The notes under the pieces were generated by a model, which was given only the letters and a program-made list of their open reading frames with translations, searched no databases and was not told where the DNA came from. The position numbers and the translations under genes were made by a program. Below are positions 33,676 through 45,382 of a stretch of DNA of 64,000 nucleotides, piece by piece (the first letter of the stretch is position 1; every line of letters starts with the position of its first letter). This DNA comes from Gnetum montanum (taxonomy: Eukaryota > Streptophyta > Gnetopsida > Gnetales > Gnetaceae). The stretch lies in NCBI GenBank assembly GCA_015680685.1, contig MNCI01011418.1:1-64000 (forward strand), read 5' to 3'.

Positions 33676-34892
33676 TCTCTAATCAATTTTCAAATGAACT
33701 CATCCTTACAAGAGCAATAAATGATCAAGTGCCCATAGAAACAAAATGGTAAGATGGCATCCTTACTTACCTTCTCACCTAAAAGATGCCACAAGGCCTA
33801 TACTTTAGGAAGAAACAACAGTTTCTTCATCAAGAAAAGCACTTCATGGAAATCAATAGACATCTTTACAAGGTGTGTGTCAATGGCCTGGTTCATTGGT
33901 ATGTTCCTGATGTGGATCAACTACACCTTCTTGAAGATGTTAATGAAGGCCCTTACAGAAGCCACTATGTAGGGAGGCACACAATCATAAAAACTGTTAT
34001 GGTAGGATACTATTGGGCTACAATATTCAAGGATGCTTACTCAAGCCCTTTAACATATGGACCATAGACTTCATGGGTTCCATCACACCCATGTCTAATG
34101 GAAAGGCATATATCATCATAGCAATCAACTACTACAACAAATGGGAAAAAGCAATAGTTGATACCAACTATATATCATTATTGTTGCTAGATTTGTACAA
34201 AAACATGTTGTAAATAGGTTTGGGATTCCACGCAGACTAATTTCATAGGTGCCACTTTTAGAAATTTAATGCAATGCTTAGGGGTTGAACATAAATTAAC
34301 AACACCCTATTACCCACAAGCCAATAGTTAAGCAATGGTAACTAACCAGGAGATTACAAAGATCCTAACAAGGACCATAAGCAAATATAGGAGAGATTGG
34401 CGCACAAAAATTAATGATGTGCTTTAGGCCTACTACTCAACATGGAAACTTGCTATTGGATACTCTCCCTACAAACTAGTGTACAAAAAACTTTCAATCC
34501 TCCTAATTCAATTTGAGCTTTGTACACTCTCAAAGGCCTACTATCTAAATCTTGACCTGAGTCTAGCATAAAGAAAAAGATTGATCAACCTTAATGTGCT
34601 AGATGAGAACTGATTAGTTATCCTATCTTTGAATAAAGTACACAAGGCATTCAACAAGCAACATCATGACCTAAGAATATAGAAAGTAAAACTTCAACTA
34701 GGAGATAAGGTTCTCTATTGGAATCCCACACACATATCCCAAAAAACAAAGTTCCACACATTGTTGAAGGGACCTTATATAATTGATCAAACCTTTCCCT
34801 TTGGGGCCATGTTAATCTACAAACCTAAAAGCCCAAATCAAAAGCAATTGATTAACATCCAACAAGTGAAAGATTTCCTAGAACCAAGATAA
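33676..34892 (+). pseudogene. pol: A1 integrase with internal deletion
   Basis: N-terminal YVPDVDQLHLLEDVNEGPYRSHY and GYYWATIFKDAY are present, but the following CC half of the zinc finger is missing: the sequence jumps to the core (IWTIDFMGSI near 34060) in another frame, a short deletion. The core continues with TTPYYPQANS near 34300 and ends with a C-terminal KGPYIIDQTFPFGA segment near 34765. Stop near 34890. The element could not integrate itself now. Confidence 0.75.
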
Positions 34893-36510
34893 GCCAATGC
34901 AAGTACCACCTCAACAGATGGACAACCACATTCAATTTTTTGAATCTCCTCCTTCCAACTGAGTCATGGGGAAGATGGCCAATCCATGCTAACCATCCAT
35001 ATGTCTTCTCAATTTTTCTACTTTTTTTCTCCATGTTTTTGATTTTACAAGATTTTTGTTTTACAAATTTTTGATTTTACAAATTATTTTTTTCATTTTA
35101 CACCATTTTTTATTTTGCACAATCATTAGTACATTTGAATCTTTCTTGGATAATTTACACTTTCTTATATAGTTTACTTTGTTTGGTTTGAGTGTGACTT
35201 TTCATTATTTTTACTAATAAAAGTGCTTTATTATCACAGGCCATAGTGCCACTATTGCTATGTACTAATGATGATTTGTGCTTAATGTTGTAATTGTCAA
35301 TGTATGGTTTCTATTTTTAAATTCTAATGTCTGATGACTATCACATGGTTTATTTTTCATGGAATAGGTAGTGAGTTCACGTCATCCACCCATCCAACAA
35401 ACTCTATGGTTTTCCTTGTTTTGGAAGTTTAAGGTCTCTTTCATTAAAGAAACTTTTAATCAATTGATGGCCTTGGTAGTGTCTAGAATTGGAAAGGATT
35501 CAAAGGTTTTTACAGGTTGTGACTTCAAGGAGACTTAATACTCTTTGTACTTGTCTACTTGCTTAAGTGCTTAAGTGTTTGTTCATGGACTTCTTACTGT
35601 TCCATTCCAACCACTAATAGGAAGTGAAATAAAGTCTTTGCATGATGTGATTCCCATCTAAAAGAAAGAAAGAAAAAAAAACATGATGGGAATTTAAAGC
35701 ACATCCTTTAGACAAATAAACGGGCTACAAGCACTAGTTATGAAACTAAAAAGACATGTTACCAATGCTTGATGGTGACCTCTAACTAAGGCCCTCTTTG
35801 ACTTCCTACTTTTTTTTTCTTCTCTTTATGGAATGATGGTTGTTTTGTGGGAGAACTCTTGTTTCTTAAGGGGGTGGATCAGTCTTGGAGTGGTGATGCA
35901 AAGTCATTGAAAGAGGTTGGTTTTGGTATGGACTAAGGATGGATCTTCTTAAGTCATTTTAAACATAAACTTCACAAGGGACTTCTTATGACCTCAATTC
36001 GAAATTCCATTCCACCCTCTCCGTCATCCATCTATGCTACCACAACTCACCTCACTATCAATTTCTATGTTATGCTTGATGTCTTAGTTTGAGGCATTAA
36101 AATTCTTTGATAGATTCTTCTGGGTTAGTCATTAAATTTTTATGACCATTAAATCAACTATGAGGCCCATGGACTCCTTAGTTGAGGTTATGCAAGGGCA
36201 AAAAGTTCATGTGCTTGCTATGGGAAAGACCCACTTGCATATCTCATAGTTTGGATAGTTAAGTCCCTTACCTTAGAAATTGCTACAATCCTATATTTCA
36301 CATATTCTATTATGTATTTAGCTCTATGCTCCTTAAAACTTTCATTAAATTCATTTCTTAATTTTCTTAATTTTCTAAGCTTCAAAACCCTCTTCTACTA
36401 TTCTCAGTATGCTCATGGCTTTTTGGGCTTCCATTTGACCCTAATTTCAATTAAAAATCCCTTGTCTTTTGGAATTTTGACCAAGTAAATAGAAGTCAAT
36501 AGTGGTCAAC
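34893..36510. other. A1 spacer between integrase and ORF2 promoter
   Basis: No gene. It includes a T-rich short repeat (GATTTTACAA, 35039-35110) and A/T homopolymers. A corresponding non-coding spacer precedes ORF2 in A2-A4. Confidence 0.5.
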
Positions 36511-36512
36511 AG

Positions 36513-36604
36513 TCATGTCGACTAGGCCTAGTTGACATAGCCAACCCTATCGACTAGGTGCCATTGACTAGGCCTAGTCAACACAAGCCAAAAATTCTAT
36601 AAAC
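36513..36604 (+). promoter_or_regulatory. A1 internal promoter: GACTAGGC repeats plus TATA
   Basis: GTCGACTAGGCCTAGTTGAC (36517-36536) is a near-perfect palindrome. Two more GACTAGG copies follow, then TATAAAC at 36598-36604. The A1 LTR has the same words upstream of its TATA box (20420-20478). ORF2 starts 434 bp downstream. Confidence 0.7.
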
Positions 36605-37031
36605 ACTACTAAGATTTTGTAATTTTTTGACATTTTCTTCATAACACAAGGGGAGTTTTTACCATTTTTTAGAGCCCAAAACCTTCCAAAGCCCATAACT
36701 TGCCAATCATTCTTTGATCTTACAACTACTGCAAGTAAGCTTTCAATCATGGGAGCCACAAACCTTAAGGTTTTTGATGAAATGTTTCTAACTTCCCCAA
36801 AGGGGATGATGAATGCAAAAATATGAAACCATTAATTCTTAAGAGTTAATGCTTCCAACACCTTCTAAAATGACTTATTAACATTAAAATACAAATAAAA
36901 TAAGGATTAAAATTGATTAAATTAGCCATAATCACAACTTAGCCAAGTGTAACTATCCCAAGGAGAGAAGAAATTCCAATTATTTTATGTTACACAATAA
37001 TTGCTAACACATGGTCATGTTGTGATTACAG

Positions 37032-39840
37032 ATGGCACCAAGACTAAAATGATCATAGGAGGGACGACCATCGCAACGAAGGGAGAAATGACCCAAGACT
37101 AGAAGAGGATAACAAGAATAGCCCTAGGAACAACCAGAAGCAACCCATGTAACAGGACCTCTTCGAGAGGAGCTTGAAGTGGAATCTGTTCAATAGATTC
37201 TTAAAGAAGAAGTTGAAATAGAAAAATTGCAGTGTGGGGAAGCACTAGGACCCATATTAAGGCTGGAAGTCATACTAACACAAGCCTACCTTAACAGCAT
37301 TAGGCCTTATGAAATCCAACACTCAATTCTCCAAGAATTAAACTTTGGGCCATTTCTAGAACATTCTTTGGCGGAAGTGAAAACACAATTGCAAACCTCT
37401 CTCATATGGCCAATCATCACTTCTAGTGGGAAGTGGTACATGGAAGAGACATACCTCTTTTGGAGCAATAGAAGGGTAGGCTCCATAGTAAAGATCAAGG
37501 ACATTCATGTGTCCTACTTAGCTGACGTTATTGCACAAGTTCTTGGGTTTCCTAACATAGGAACATAATTAGTAGAGTTGTTAACACAAGCTAACCCTGA
37601 GGCCAAAAAGGAGTGGAACCAATGATGTTACTAGGTCGATTGTAAGGAATTGGTGCACTCACACTACCAGAACCTGTATACTTTAAGATAGAAACCTATC
37701 ATCTTAATCTAGCAATGCAAGGTAATTGCCTTTTCCACCTGAGCATGCACCAATCTAAGCAAGATATTTTTAGTGAACCTTCCATAATTAATCTTTTTAG
37801 AGATTGAGAAGTGCTTCAAAGAAAACAAACATGGAAGGAAAACCATACCTTTCCCATGCCTCATCCAAAAACTTTGCAAAAGGATAGGGATCATCTACTA
37901 TGCAAATGACATGATCAAGCATACTCCCATTGCCTCGTGGTCTTAAATGATAAAGGATAAGACACCTACCATGTCTAAAGAAGAGGAATAGTAGTTACCA
38001 CCTCCATCACCTACATAAGAAACAATGCCTAAGGGATGCATAGCCATTGAACACTTGCTTGAAATCCAAGAGCAGCTCTTGAGTGATCAAGAGTAGTGTG
38101 TAGGAACAAGTGATGTGGACCCATCTATATATTGACCTGCATTGAGTCACCTTGATGAGGTGGCTTAGATAATTAGCCAAATGAAAAGAGGTGGATTAAT
38201 CTTCTCTACCCAATAAACATAGTTTCCCACAAGATTGAATCCCAGTGCTCGAGAGGTGATGGTATCTCTATCTCAATATCACTTATTCCCAAAAGTCTCT
38301 GAGAATGCCACCTCCTTTTCAATGCACTTGGAGGAGGGTGAGGGGCCAACTGTATTGCTAATGTAGCACTAAGGGCAAGATACCCCTCTAAAGTTGTTGC
38401 TGACAGAATCACAGAAGCGCTTAACACACCTGTGATGTCTATACCAGACGTATCTACACTTCAAGATGTGTAGATGTCTACAAGCATAGTCAATGAAAGA
38501 TTGAGAGCAGACTAGCATAAAGAGTTGCTGGACCAACTAGTGGGGACAAGGCAACTGATTCCAAATATCTTTGATTTTCTAAACAACATTAGCACAACCC
38601 AGTCAAAGCTATTAAAAGCAAAGGACAAATGCATCATCTTGCAAGGGTAACTTGAAATGGCTCAACCACAAAAACAATGCTTGGCTGCAAAATTTGTTGA
38701 ATTATGTGCTCATTTTGATGATCCCATTCTCCTTAGCCCTATAGTAACTAGAGATGAAGCTTTTTAGCAGCTTCAAGAATGATTAAAATGGGCAACCAAT
38801 CTATAGCCAAAGTAAAAACCTACTCGGTTCAAAAGGACTTGGTCTAGATGCACTAAGAAAATGAATCATTGACCACTAAAAACCATCACCTACATGAAGT
38901 TGATGCAAAAAAATAAAAAATGCAAGAATTCATTCATCAATAGTAGGAGTAGCTCACTAAGGTAAACACATAGTTAAGGAAATTAGTTATGGAGAATCAA
39001 AATTTGTCTATGGAGGAAGTTCGAGCCTTATGCCACAAATCTACCATGGAGATTACCACTTGGAAAAATGAGGCTCTTAAATTTGAAAGAGTCAAGAATC
39101 ACTATAGAGATGAGGTTGGCTTGCAAAAGGAAGTCAATGAGAAGAACATTTAAATGACCAAGGAAAAAGTAAACAAGACCCTCTAGCAACTCCAACAAGG
39201 AAGAAAGGTGTGGTAGCCCATCATCAATGGAATAGATATCTATAACAGAGTGGAGATCCATGTAAAGAAGTTGCAAATTGAATAAATGATAGAGTATATG
39301 AAATTGACTAATCTCTGCTATGAAAACTTGGAAATGTTGGCTATTAGATAGCTATGGTCAGAACTTGAGAAGAAAGTGACCAACTCACACTTACTATACG
39401 AGGCTAAGTCCCTGCACCATAAGGACACCAAGAAAAAGCTTAAAACAACAAAAAATGAACTCAAGGTTCTTAGGGCATGATTCACCGATTAATGATCAAC
39501 TGCTAAAAACTTGGCCAAGAGAATGGATGATTACCATGAACTATAGAACATAGTTAGGACATTTAATATCGAATGCAAGTAATTTGTTACATGGTCCATC
39601 AATGCCAAGGATTTATTTCTAGCCATTCCCTATCCTTGGGATGTGCCCATTCCTACCCACATTGGCAAAGCTATGTGGATGGTACATGATCCTAGGACTA
39701 AAAAGGAAAAAGGAAAACATTTCTAAATGTATTTCACCTCTCTAGAAGTCATAGTAGCAACAAGACAATCACAGCCACCACCAAGGACTATTTAACCTTC
39801 TCCACCAACTTCATGCTATCAAAGGAAGTAACATCCAATT
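37032..39840 (+). pseudogene. A1 accessory ORF2
   Basis: ATG at 37032 (MAPRLK) directly follows TGATTACAG, a splice-acceptor-like word shared with A2 and A4. The plant-transposon-like domain is in the same frame at 37227-37568 (FGPFLEHSLAEVK, TSLIWPIITSSGKWYMEETYLFW, VLGFPNIGT), matching A4 SPLWPILSKSGAWYLGE. Downstream (38500-39700) Lys/Glu/Gln-rich segments resemble the coiled coil of A4. Many stops and some frameshifts. The exact end is unclear; it lies shortly before 39950. Confidence 0.65.
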
Positions 39841-39949
39841 TTGAAGAACAATTTTGTGTCATGAACACCAAAATTCTTGTAATGTGTTGGTCTATACACT
39901 TAGGTACTCAATTTTTTCAAGTTAATTTTTTAAGTCTAGCATTAGTCAA

Positions 39950-40822
39950 TGATGAGTCATCATTGTGTTAGCCCCAATATCGAGGCTCTAATATCATATA
40001 TGTGATATAAAATCCCAAGAAACGATCTCAGATATCTAACATCATCTCTTCCGTGCTAGCCTATAAATAAAATACTTGGATGCATGATTGGAACATAGTT
40101 TTAGTTCTTAGTTTTTAATAGACTTTCTTAGATTTTTGAATTCAAATTCTGTTATTCCCAATGCATGCCCATAGTGTGATGTTTGTAATCATATGGCACC
40201 TTTGTTCAAGTATGACATACTTGGACACATTACATGATTGGAAATAAAGATCAAGATTACTTCCATCATTGTCACATTCACTTAGATTGATTATTGCTTT
40301 AGTTATTTAATTGTTTAATTATTTACAATTTTCTTTAGTAACATTTCCATTTATTACTATTTACTATTCCTTCCATTAAGCAAAATGAGTACAACTTAAT
40401 CACAAGAACTTAAGTGTAAGTACTTGGTAATCCAGTAGTGGATTGTTTAGCACACCTAGTGATGTATGCTTGGCAATCCTAGCTATAGTTATATGAAGTC
40501 CAAGGCATGTATAGATGATTGTAAATGAATACTTATCGCACATAGACTATTTTCGATCTTATTTTCCATTTTTCATTAGCTTAATTAATTTATCTCTTTA
40601 TCATCATTAGGAGTAGCACAGAATTAGACAACATCATATGACTCACTTTAGATTAAACCATATGTGACAAGCTACCACTAGTCCAAGTGGGAAGATAGAA
40701 AACTACAGTCAAAGCATAATAATTTAGATGCGCAACTAGTTCCATCCATCGAATTTGATTGGATTGTGCATGAATGCTTATGATTTGTATGGTTGGGCAT
40801 AGGAGTACCTCATCGCTTATCA
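39950..40822 (+). repeat. A2 5' LTR (or shared A1/A2 LTR)
   Basis: TGATGAGTC to GCTTATCA, 873 bp. It aligns over its length with the LTR at 58659-59540. GATATC-like palindromes (39980-40045) precede TATAAATA at 40062-40069. No polypurine tract lies before it; TTAGTCAA stands where 58644 has TTAGTCAAGGGGGTA. Confidence 0.85.
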
Positions 40823-40823
40823 T

Positions 40824-40841
40824 TGGGGTTGTTACTGGGGA
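40824..40841 (+). promoter_or_regulatory. A2 primer-binding site
   Basis: TGGGGTTGTTACTGGGGA, a mutated tRNA-Asp-type site directly behind the LTR. Confidence 0.65.
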
Positions 40842-40947
40842 TGGTGCTAGTTATCTAGATTAGTTATATCATACACAATTGCTATAAAGGTATTAATGAT
40901 ATATCCTCTAGAAAAAATTAAATCACACACACCCTAAGCCAAAAACA

Positions 40948-43406
40948 ATGTCTCTTTCACAAGGAAGTGATAATACACTATATAACAAAAACATTCATTG
41001 GAGAACTAATGAGATAAATGATGAGAAAAATTGGAGTGACCAACCTCATGCAGGGATTTCTTATGTTCATGACTACCCTAACAACACTCAAAGATTACCT
41101 TCACCTAAGGTAGATAACCTTGGAGGAGATGAAGTAAGTCCTGGACTAGGGGAGGTCTCAAGGCCTAAAACCTTCTCAAAACTAAGAAACAATTAATCAA
41201 AGGATCCTAGAGAACACCATAGAAGCCATGGCAAGCCTTCCAATTCCTCATCTTCCGCTTCCCTTTCAATGCCTAGTTCTAATGAAGCTGAACATAGGTA
41301 TGAAGATAAAGCTCCATAAAAAGTTCGAAATAGAAACAAAAATTGAACCCACAAGAATACTCATAGTCATCAACATGAACATAGACAAAATCTTCACAAT
41401 CAACTAAATAGAAATTTTCATCACAACTTGTCTAATGACAATGAACCATTATTGGCCACTAAGAGCCTAATGTAGATCACAAAGAAAGTTAAGATATCTT
41501 GTAGGCATCACAAAGAGAGTTGCCTACTCAAGCTTGATATGAATAATATTCCTAAATTTGAAGGATGCTATGATTCAGGTTTGCAGCATCATTTACAGGC
41601 CTTCCAGGATGCCTGTGCCTTTTACAACATTGAAAGTAGGTGGAAAAAGCTTAAGATTTTTCCTAGGACGTTGATTAATAGAGCTGAAATGTGGTATAGT
41701 TCATTAAAATGAAATTCAATTTGATGATGGTCCACAATGCTGGAATTCTTCAATGAGAAATACCAAACCTATGCGAGGATGTCCAACCTAAGGAAATAGA
41801 TCCAAAGATGGAGACAAGAACAACATGAACCATTGGACATGACCTTAGATAAATATTATTCGTTATTGAATAAATGCCTAGGCCATGGTTTCTTTAAAGA
41901 AAGGCAACTTTTCCACATCATAAATGGGCTTTGTAATGAAACAAGGGAGACCCTTGGGATGTATGCCCTAGGTCAATTATAGAAGCTACAAGCCCATTAC
42001 ATCTGAGAGCTAATCAAGCGTGTGGTAAAAAAAATAAGGAGAGATGTGCAAATGGTAGAATGTTGAGAAATATTAATGGGACCCAACTCTTTAATAGAAG
42101 TAGGTCCATATCTATGGTATGGAGGAAGAGATCACTCTTGATAAGGTGGTTCTAGAATGAATCTTGCCAATACAAAAGTATATTGATGAACTTGAAGAAA
42201 AATTTTATAGGATGTCAAAATGGATATATGAAAATCTTAAAACCCTCATTGAGACAGTCGAGAAGAGGATCATGCAAAACAAATCAAGTGATCACAATAA
42301 ACAAAGGATATAGAACCAAGAAATAGCTAGGAACAGTTTTCAACAAACAAGAAAAATGGCTGAAGAAAGTGAGGCTATAGACTCAACCATAGATGAAGAT
42401 AATGGATATGACATCTGCATCTATGACCATTCGAAGGAGCATTGTCCAGTCTTTTTTGCATCTACATGAGCATTGGGAAAGTGTATTAAACCTGAAGTTT
42501 GTACAAAAGCACATGCACAGGAGATTTTCTTTGTCACATGGTAATTATAGGCAATCCCACAACCAACTATACTATCCTAGGGGGCCTTATTACTAGCCTC
42601 AAAACTATCATCAACCATAGTGGCAACAACCATATTTGTGGGGGAGGCCACCACCAAATCAACCCTATCCTTCCTATCTTCCAAAACTGCATGGATATTA
42701 TGTTCAACACCTTGTTTCTCCAACTAGTTCTATGTCATCCACTTCAAATCACCACTACCACTCTCCCAAGTATCATCAACCCATGACATTCCTAGAGGGA
42801 TCACCACCTCATGCCTCTTACCATCATCCTACCCTCAATATTCTCATACTCCATCTCCTCATCTGCCACCACCAATGACATAGGAAGGTTTGGCATCACA
42901 TTATCCACAAACAAATGCCACATGTGTTGCAAATGTGCATAAACATGTTGATACTGGTAGGTCTCAATCACCACATTAGAAACATCCCTTCTTTAGAAAA
43001 TGTTGTAAGCCCAAGAAAAACACTCATGGATCTACCACATCATCTAAACTAGCAAATTTCCAATCTTATGTAATACCTTCCTTTTCACCACTAATCCTAC
43101 ACAAGGGCCATCATCCATCATTACTCCAATTCCAAACCCAAGCAATGAATCTACAAGTATGGGAAGACCAACAAATCCATGCATACCCTATAACGTTAAC
43201 ACATCTCATACCCTAACATACCATACATTTAACAATCAAGTGTGTGACCAAAAATTTGTCTACCCAACTTCTGCAACATCAACAAACACCTAGTGGCTAG
43301 GGAATGAATGGTTACCAATGTTTTATACATGCATGGATCCTATCTATCTACTTATTAATCCTTGTAACAGCCAAATGTTTAGTTGTGGGAGTCACCCCTC
43401 ATTCTA
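40948..43406 (+). pseudogene. gag: A2 gag
   Basis: ATG at 40948 (MSLSQGSDNT). The core lies near 41540-42000: MNNIPKFEGCYDS, LQHHLQAFQDACAFYNIES, MTLDKYYSLLNKCLGHGF, ETRETLGMYALGQL. The zinc knuckle near 42408 reads YDICIYDHSKEHC, the first Cys having become Tyr (TGT to TAT). A His/Pro/Ser-rich tail (42600-43400) follows, as in A3 and A4. Stops and frameshifts throughout. Confidence 0.78.
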
Positions 43407-44750
43407 ATCTTCAGGATTCATAAGTATTTTTCATCTTTTTATTTTACAATTTTTTGTCATTTTATCATTTCTTGATACAATTTTTTCTTATTCCTTTCAA
43501 CTTTTTCTCTTTGTTGTTTTCATCTTCTTTGTTATTAATCTCCCTTGTGAATAAAACAATCATGTTGCCCACTGAGGTGAGGTTTTCTCTTTGTTAAGTA
43601 ATAAGGGATTGATTATTTGGACCGTGAGACCACATCATCCATCCACTCATTCCATTAATAATAGGTTCTTGACCTAGTCATAATGATATTCTTTTCCATC
43701 ATCCAACCTAAAAATAAATTCATAATCATTGTTTCTAGGTAGAAGAGTGCAGAACCAAGGTAGAATGTAAGGGGTATGACATCAAGAAGATTTGTGGATT
43801 CTCTTTGGCCACTTATGTATGTTCTATTATGTTGATGAGGTTGTAATTATATCCTTGTAGATCTAATAAAAAATGGGAGTAAGAGTATCATAAAAAGGCA
43901 CTGAATAATTTCTATAGGTCCCACTGGAAAGACATGTCCCCATGCCTGAAGGTTGGTAGCTTCTCAGACCTTTCAAGAAAACAAAAAAAAAAAAAAAACA
44001 TATGCCATCAATAAGCTTCTTCCTTGGACAAGACACCAAGTCATGTTACTCCTTGCAACTATGATATTCCTATGGTTATCAGCCAAAGTGATGAAACAAT
44101 GTGATGTCACTGAAATGTGTCTTGGACTTGGATTGAATCTTGGAAAGAAAGGATCATGATTATTTAAGCATTAATAACACACAAGAATTCATTGTACCTA
44201 TTGTAAGGTACCTCATGTCCCAACTTCTACAATCCTTTCTATAATCCATCTCATTTTACTCTCCGTTTGATCCTAACTTGTGGTTTTGTGTAACATAGAG
44301 TTATTGTCTCAAATTGGTGGTTTTAACATGTGTGTTTTGTTGCATAAGTCTATGTTTCATTCAACTCCTTTAGTGCCTATAGACATTTTTAGGTGTGGTT
44401 ACATAAGGGCATTATGGGCTAGAGCCTACTTTGGGGAGGACCCACTTATGTAACTGTTGTAACTTGTACTTTTTTGATACAACCACATCATTTTTAACCT
44501 TTCAAGCACTTCATTGTTAAATTTCATGCTTTCCCTTATCATGTAAATTGATCCATCCACAACGTTGATTTAAATGCCATTTTTCTTATTTCTTCCATGG
44601 CTTTTAACATCAATGACTCCACCTTCTAACACTTCTTGTGCTTAAAACTAATTTTCCACTTATCCCAAAACCATGGGTCTAACCTTAAACCTTTCCATCA
44701 ACCACAAAGCTTCTTTTCTTATGCTCATTACCCCCATGAGCTACTCATCC
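43407..44750. other. A2 spacer between gag and internal promoter
   Basis: Non-coding as far as I can see, closely similar to 62111-63480 in A3. Small ORFs (for example 43953-44159) are conserved only because the whole segment is. Confidence 0.6.
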
Positions 44751-44756
44751 ATAAAC

Positions 44757-44833
44757 CCCAATATCGTGTACTCAATATCGAGTGGGATGCGACATCGGAT
44801 ATTGAATATTGGGTCACACAAAACCTATATATA
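44757..44833 (+). promoter_or_regulatory. A2 internal promoter
   Basis: CCCCAATATCG, CAATATCGAG, ACATCGGATATTG and similar half-palindromes are followed by TATATATA at 44826-44833. The A2 LTR starts its promoter with the same CCCCAATATCGAG word. The ORF2 ATG is about 550 bp downstream. Confidence 0.65.
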
Positions 44834-45079
44834 TGACCCCCATGATTTTCAAACTTCATTTTCATCATTTGCAGCTAGGGGAGTTATTCAAATTTTCTTT
44901 TGTGACTCTGAGCTCTATGCAATCTACTAAAAATTGTGATATATAGCTCTCTACTACATTTTTTGCACCATTTGAACCTATCTGAACCTAGAGTGTTCAA
45001 GTTAGTCATGGGAGGTGCTTGCATGAGAAACTTGCACCACTTTTTTGAAATTTGTTGTCACCCAAAGGATATTATAAGG

Positions 45080-45382
45080 GTAAGAATGTTAAAAACCATA
45101 AGTGTTATACTGAAAAATCAATTTTGATAAGGGAAAAAACCTTAATCTTTTCACCCGAGGGATCATAACCATTATAATAAGCCACACATACAGAAAAAGG
45201 AACCAATTGCAAAGGGTCATAAAAAAAGATAAACACTTTTTGGGAATTTTTCCTGACAAATTTTCTAGCTCTACAATCATATACCTAAAGAACTTAATGA
45301 AATTAAGGTTATGAGTATGGTATATTTCTGTTAATGACAAATATTAGTACCTTAGTAACACTTGATCTTTACTTGATTATAG
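45080..45382 (+). other. Putative 5' UTR intron of A2 ORF2
   Basis: Donor AAGG|GTAAGA at 45080 and acceptor TGATTATAG ending at 45382, adjoining the ATG. Donor context AAAGGATATTATAAGGGTAAG is kept in A3 (63806-63825) and related in A4. Confidence 0.55.

Larger units (their letters stand above)
20398..39949 (+). mobile_element. A1: Athila-like element with gag, pol and accessory ORF2, interrupted by A4
   Basis: 5' LTR, tRNA-Asp-type primer site, gag (split by A4), RT, RNase H, integrase, 1.6-kb spacer, internal promoter, ORF2. The YMDD-type catalytic box (VFMDDF) and the large 3' ORF fit the Athila lineage. It is CpG-poor with dozens of stops, so it is the oldest full-length element here. 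Its own 3' LTR is not seen: ORF2 runs up to the LTR at 39950, which has the A2 promoter type and no polypurine tract before it. Either A1 was truncated by A2 or the two share one LTR after recombination. Confidence 0.75.

Noticed and set aside
43953-44159. Small ORF in the A2 spacer, also in A3 (62662-62886), as a conserved gene
   Set aside because: The whole surrounding segment is equally similar between A2 and A3, the start differs, and no relative is seen at the same place in A4 or A1.
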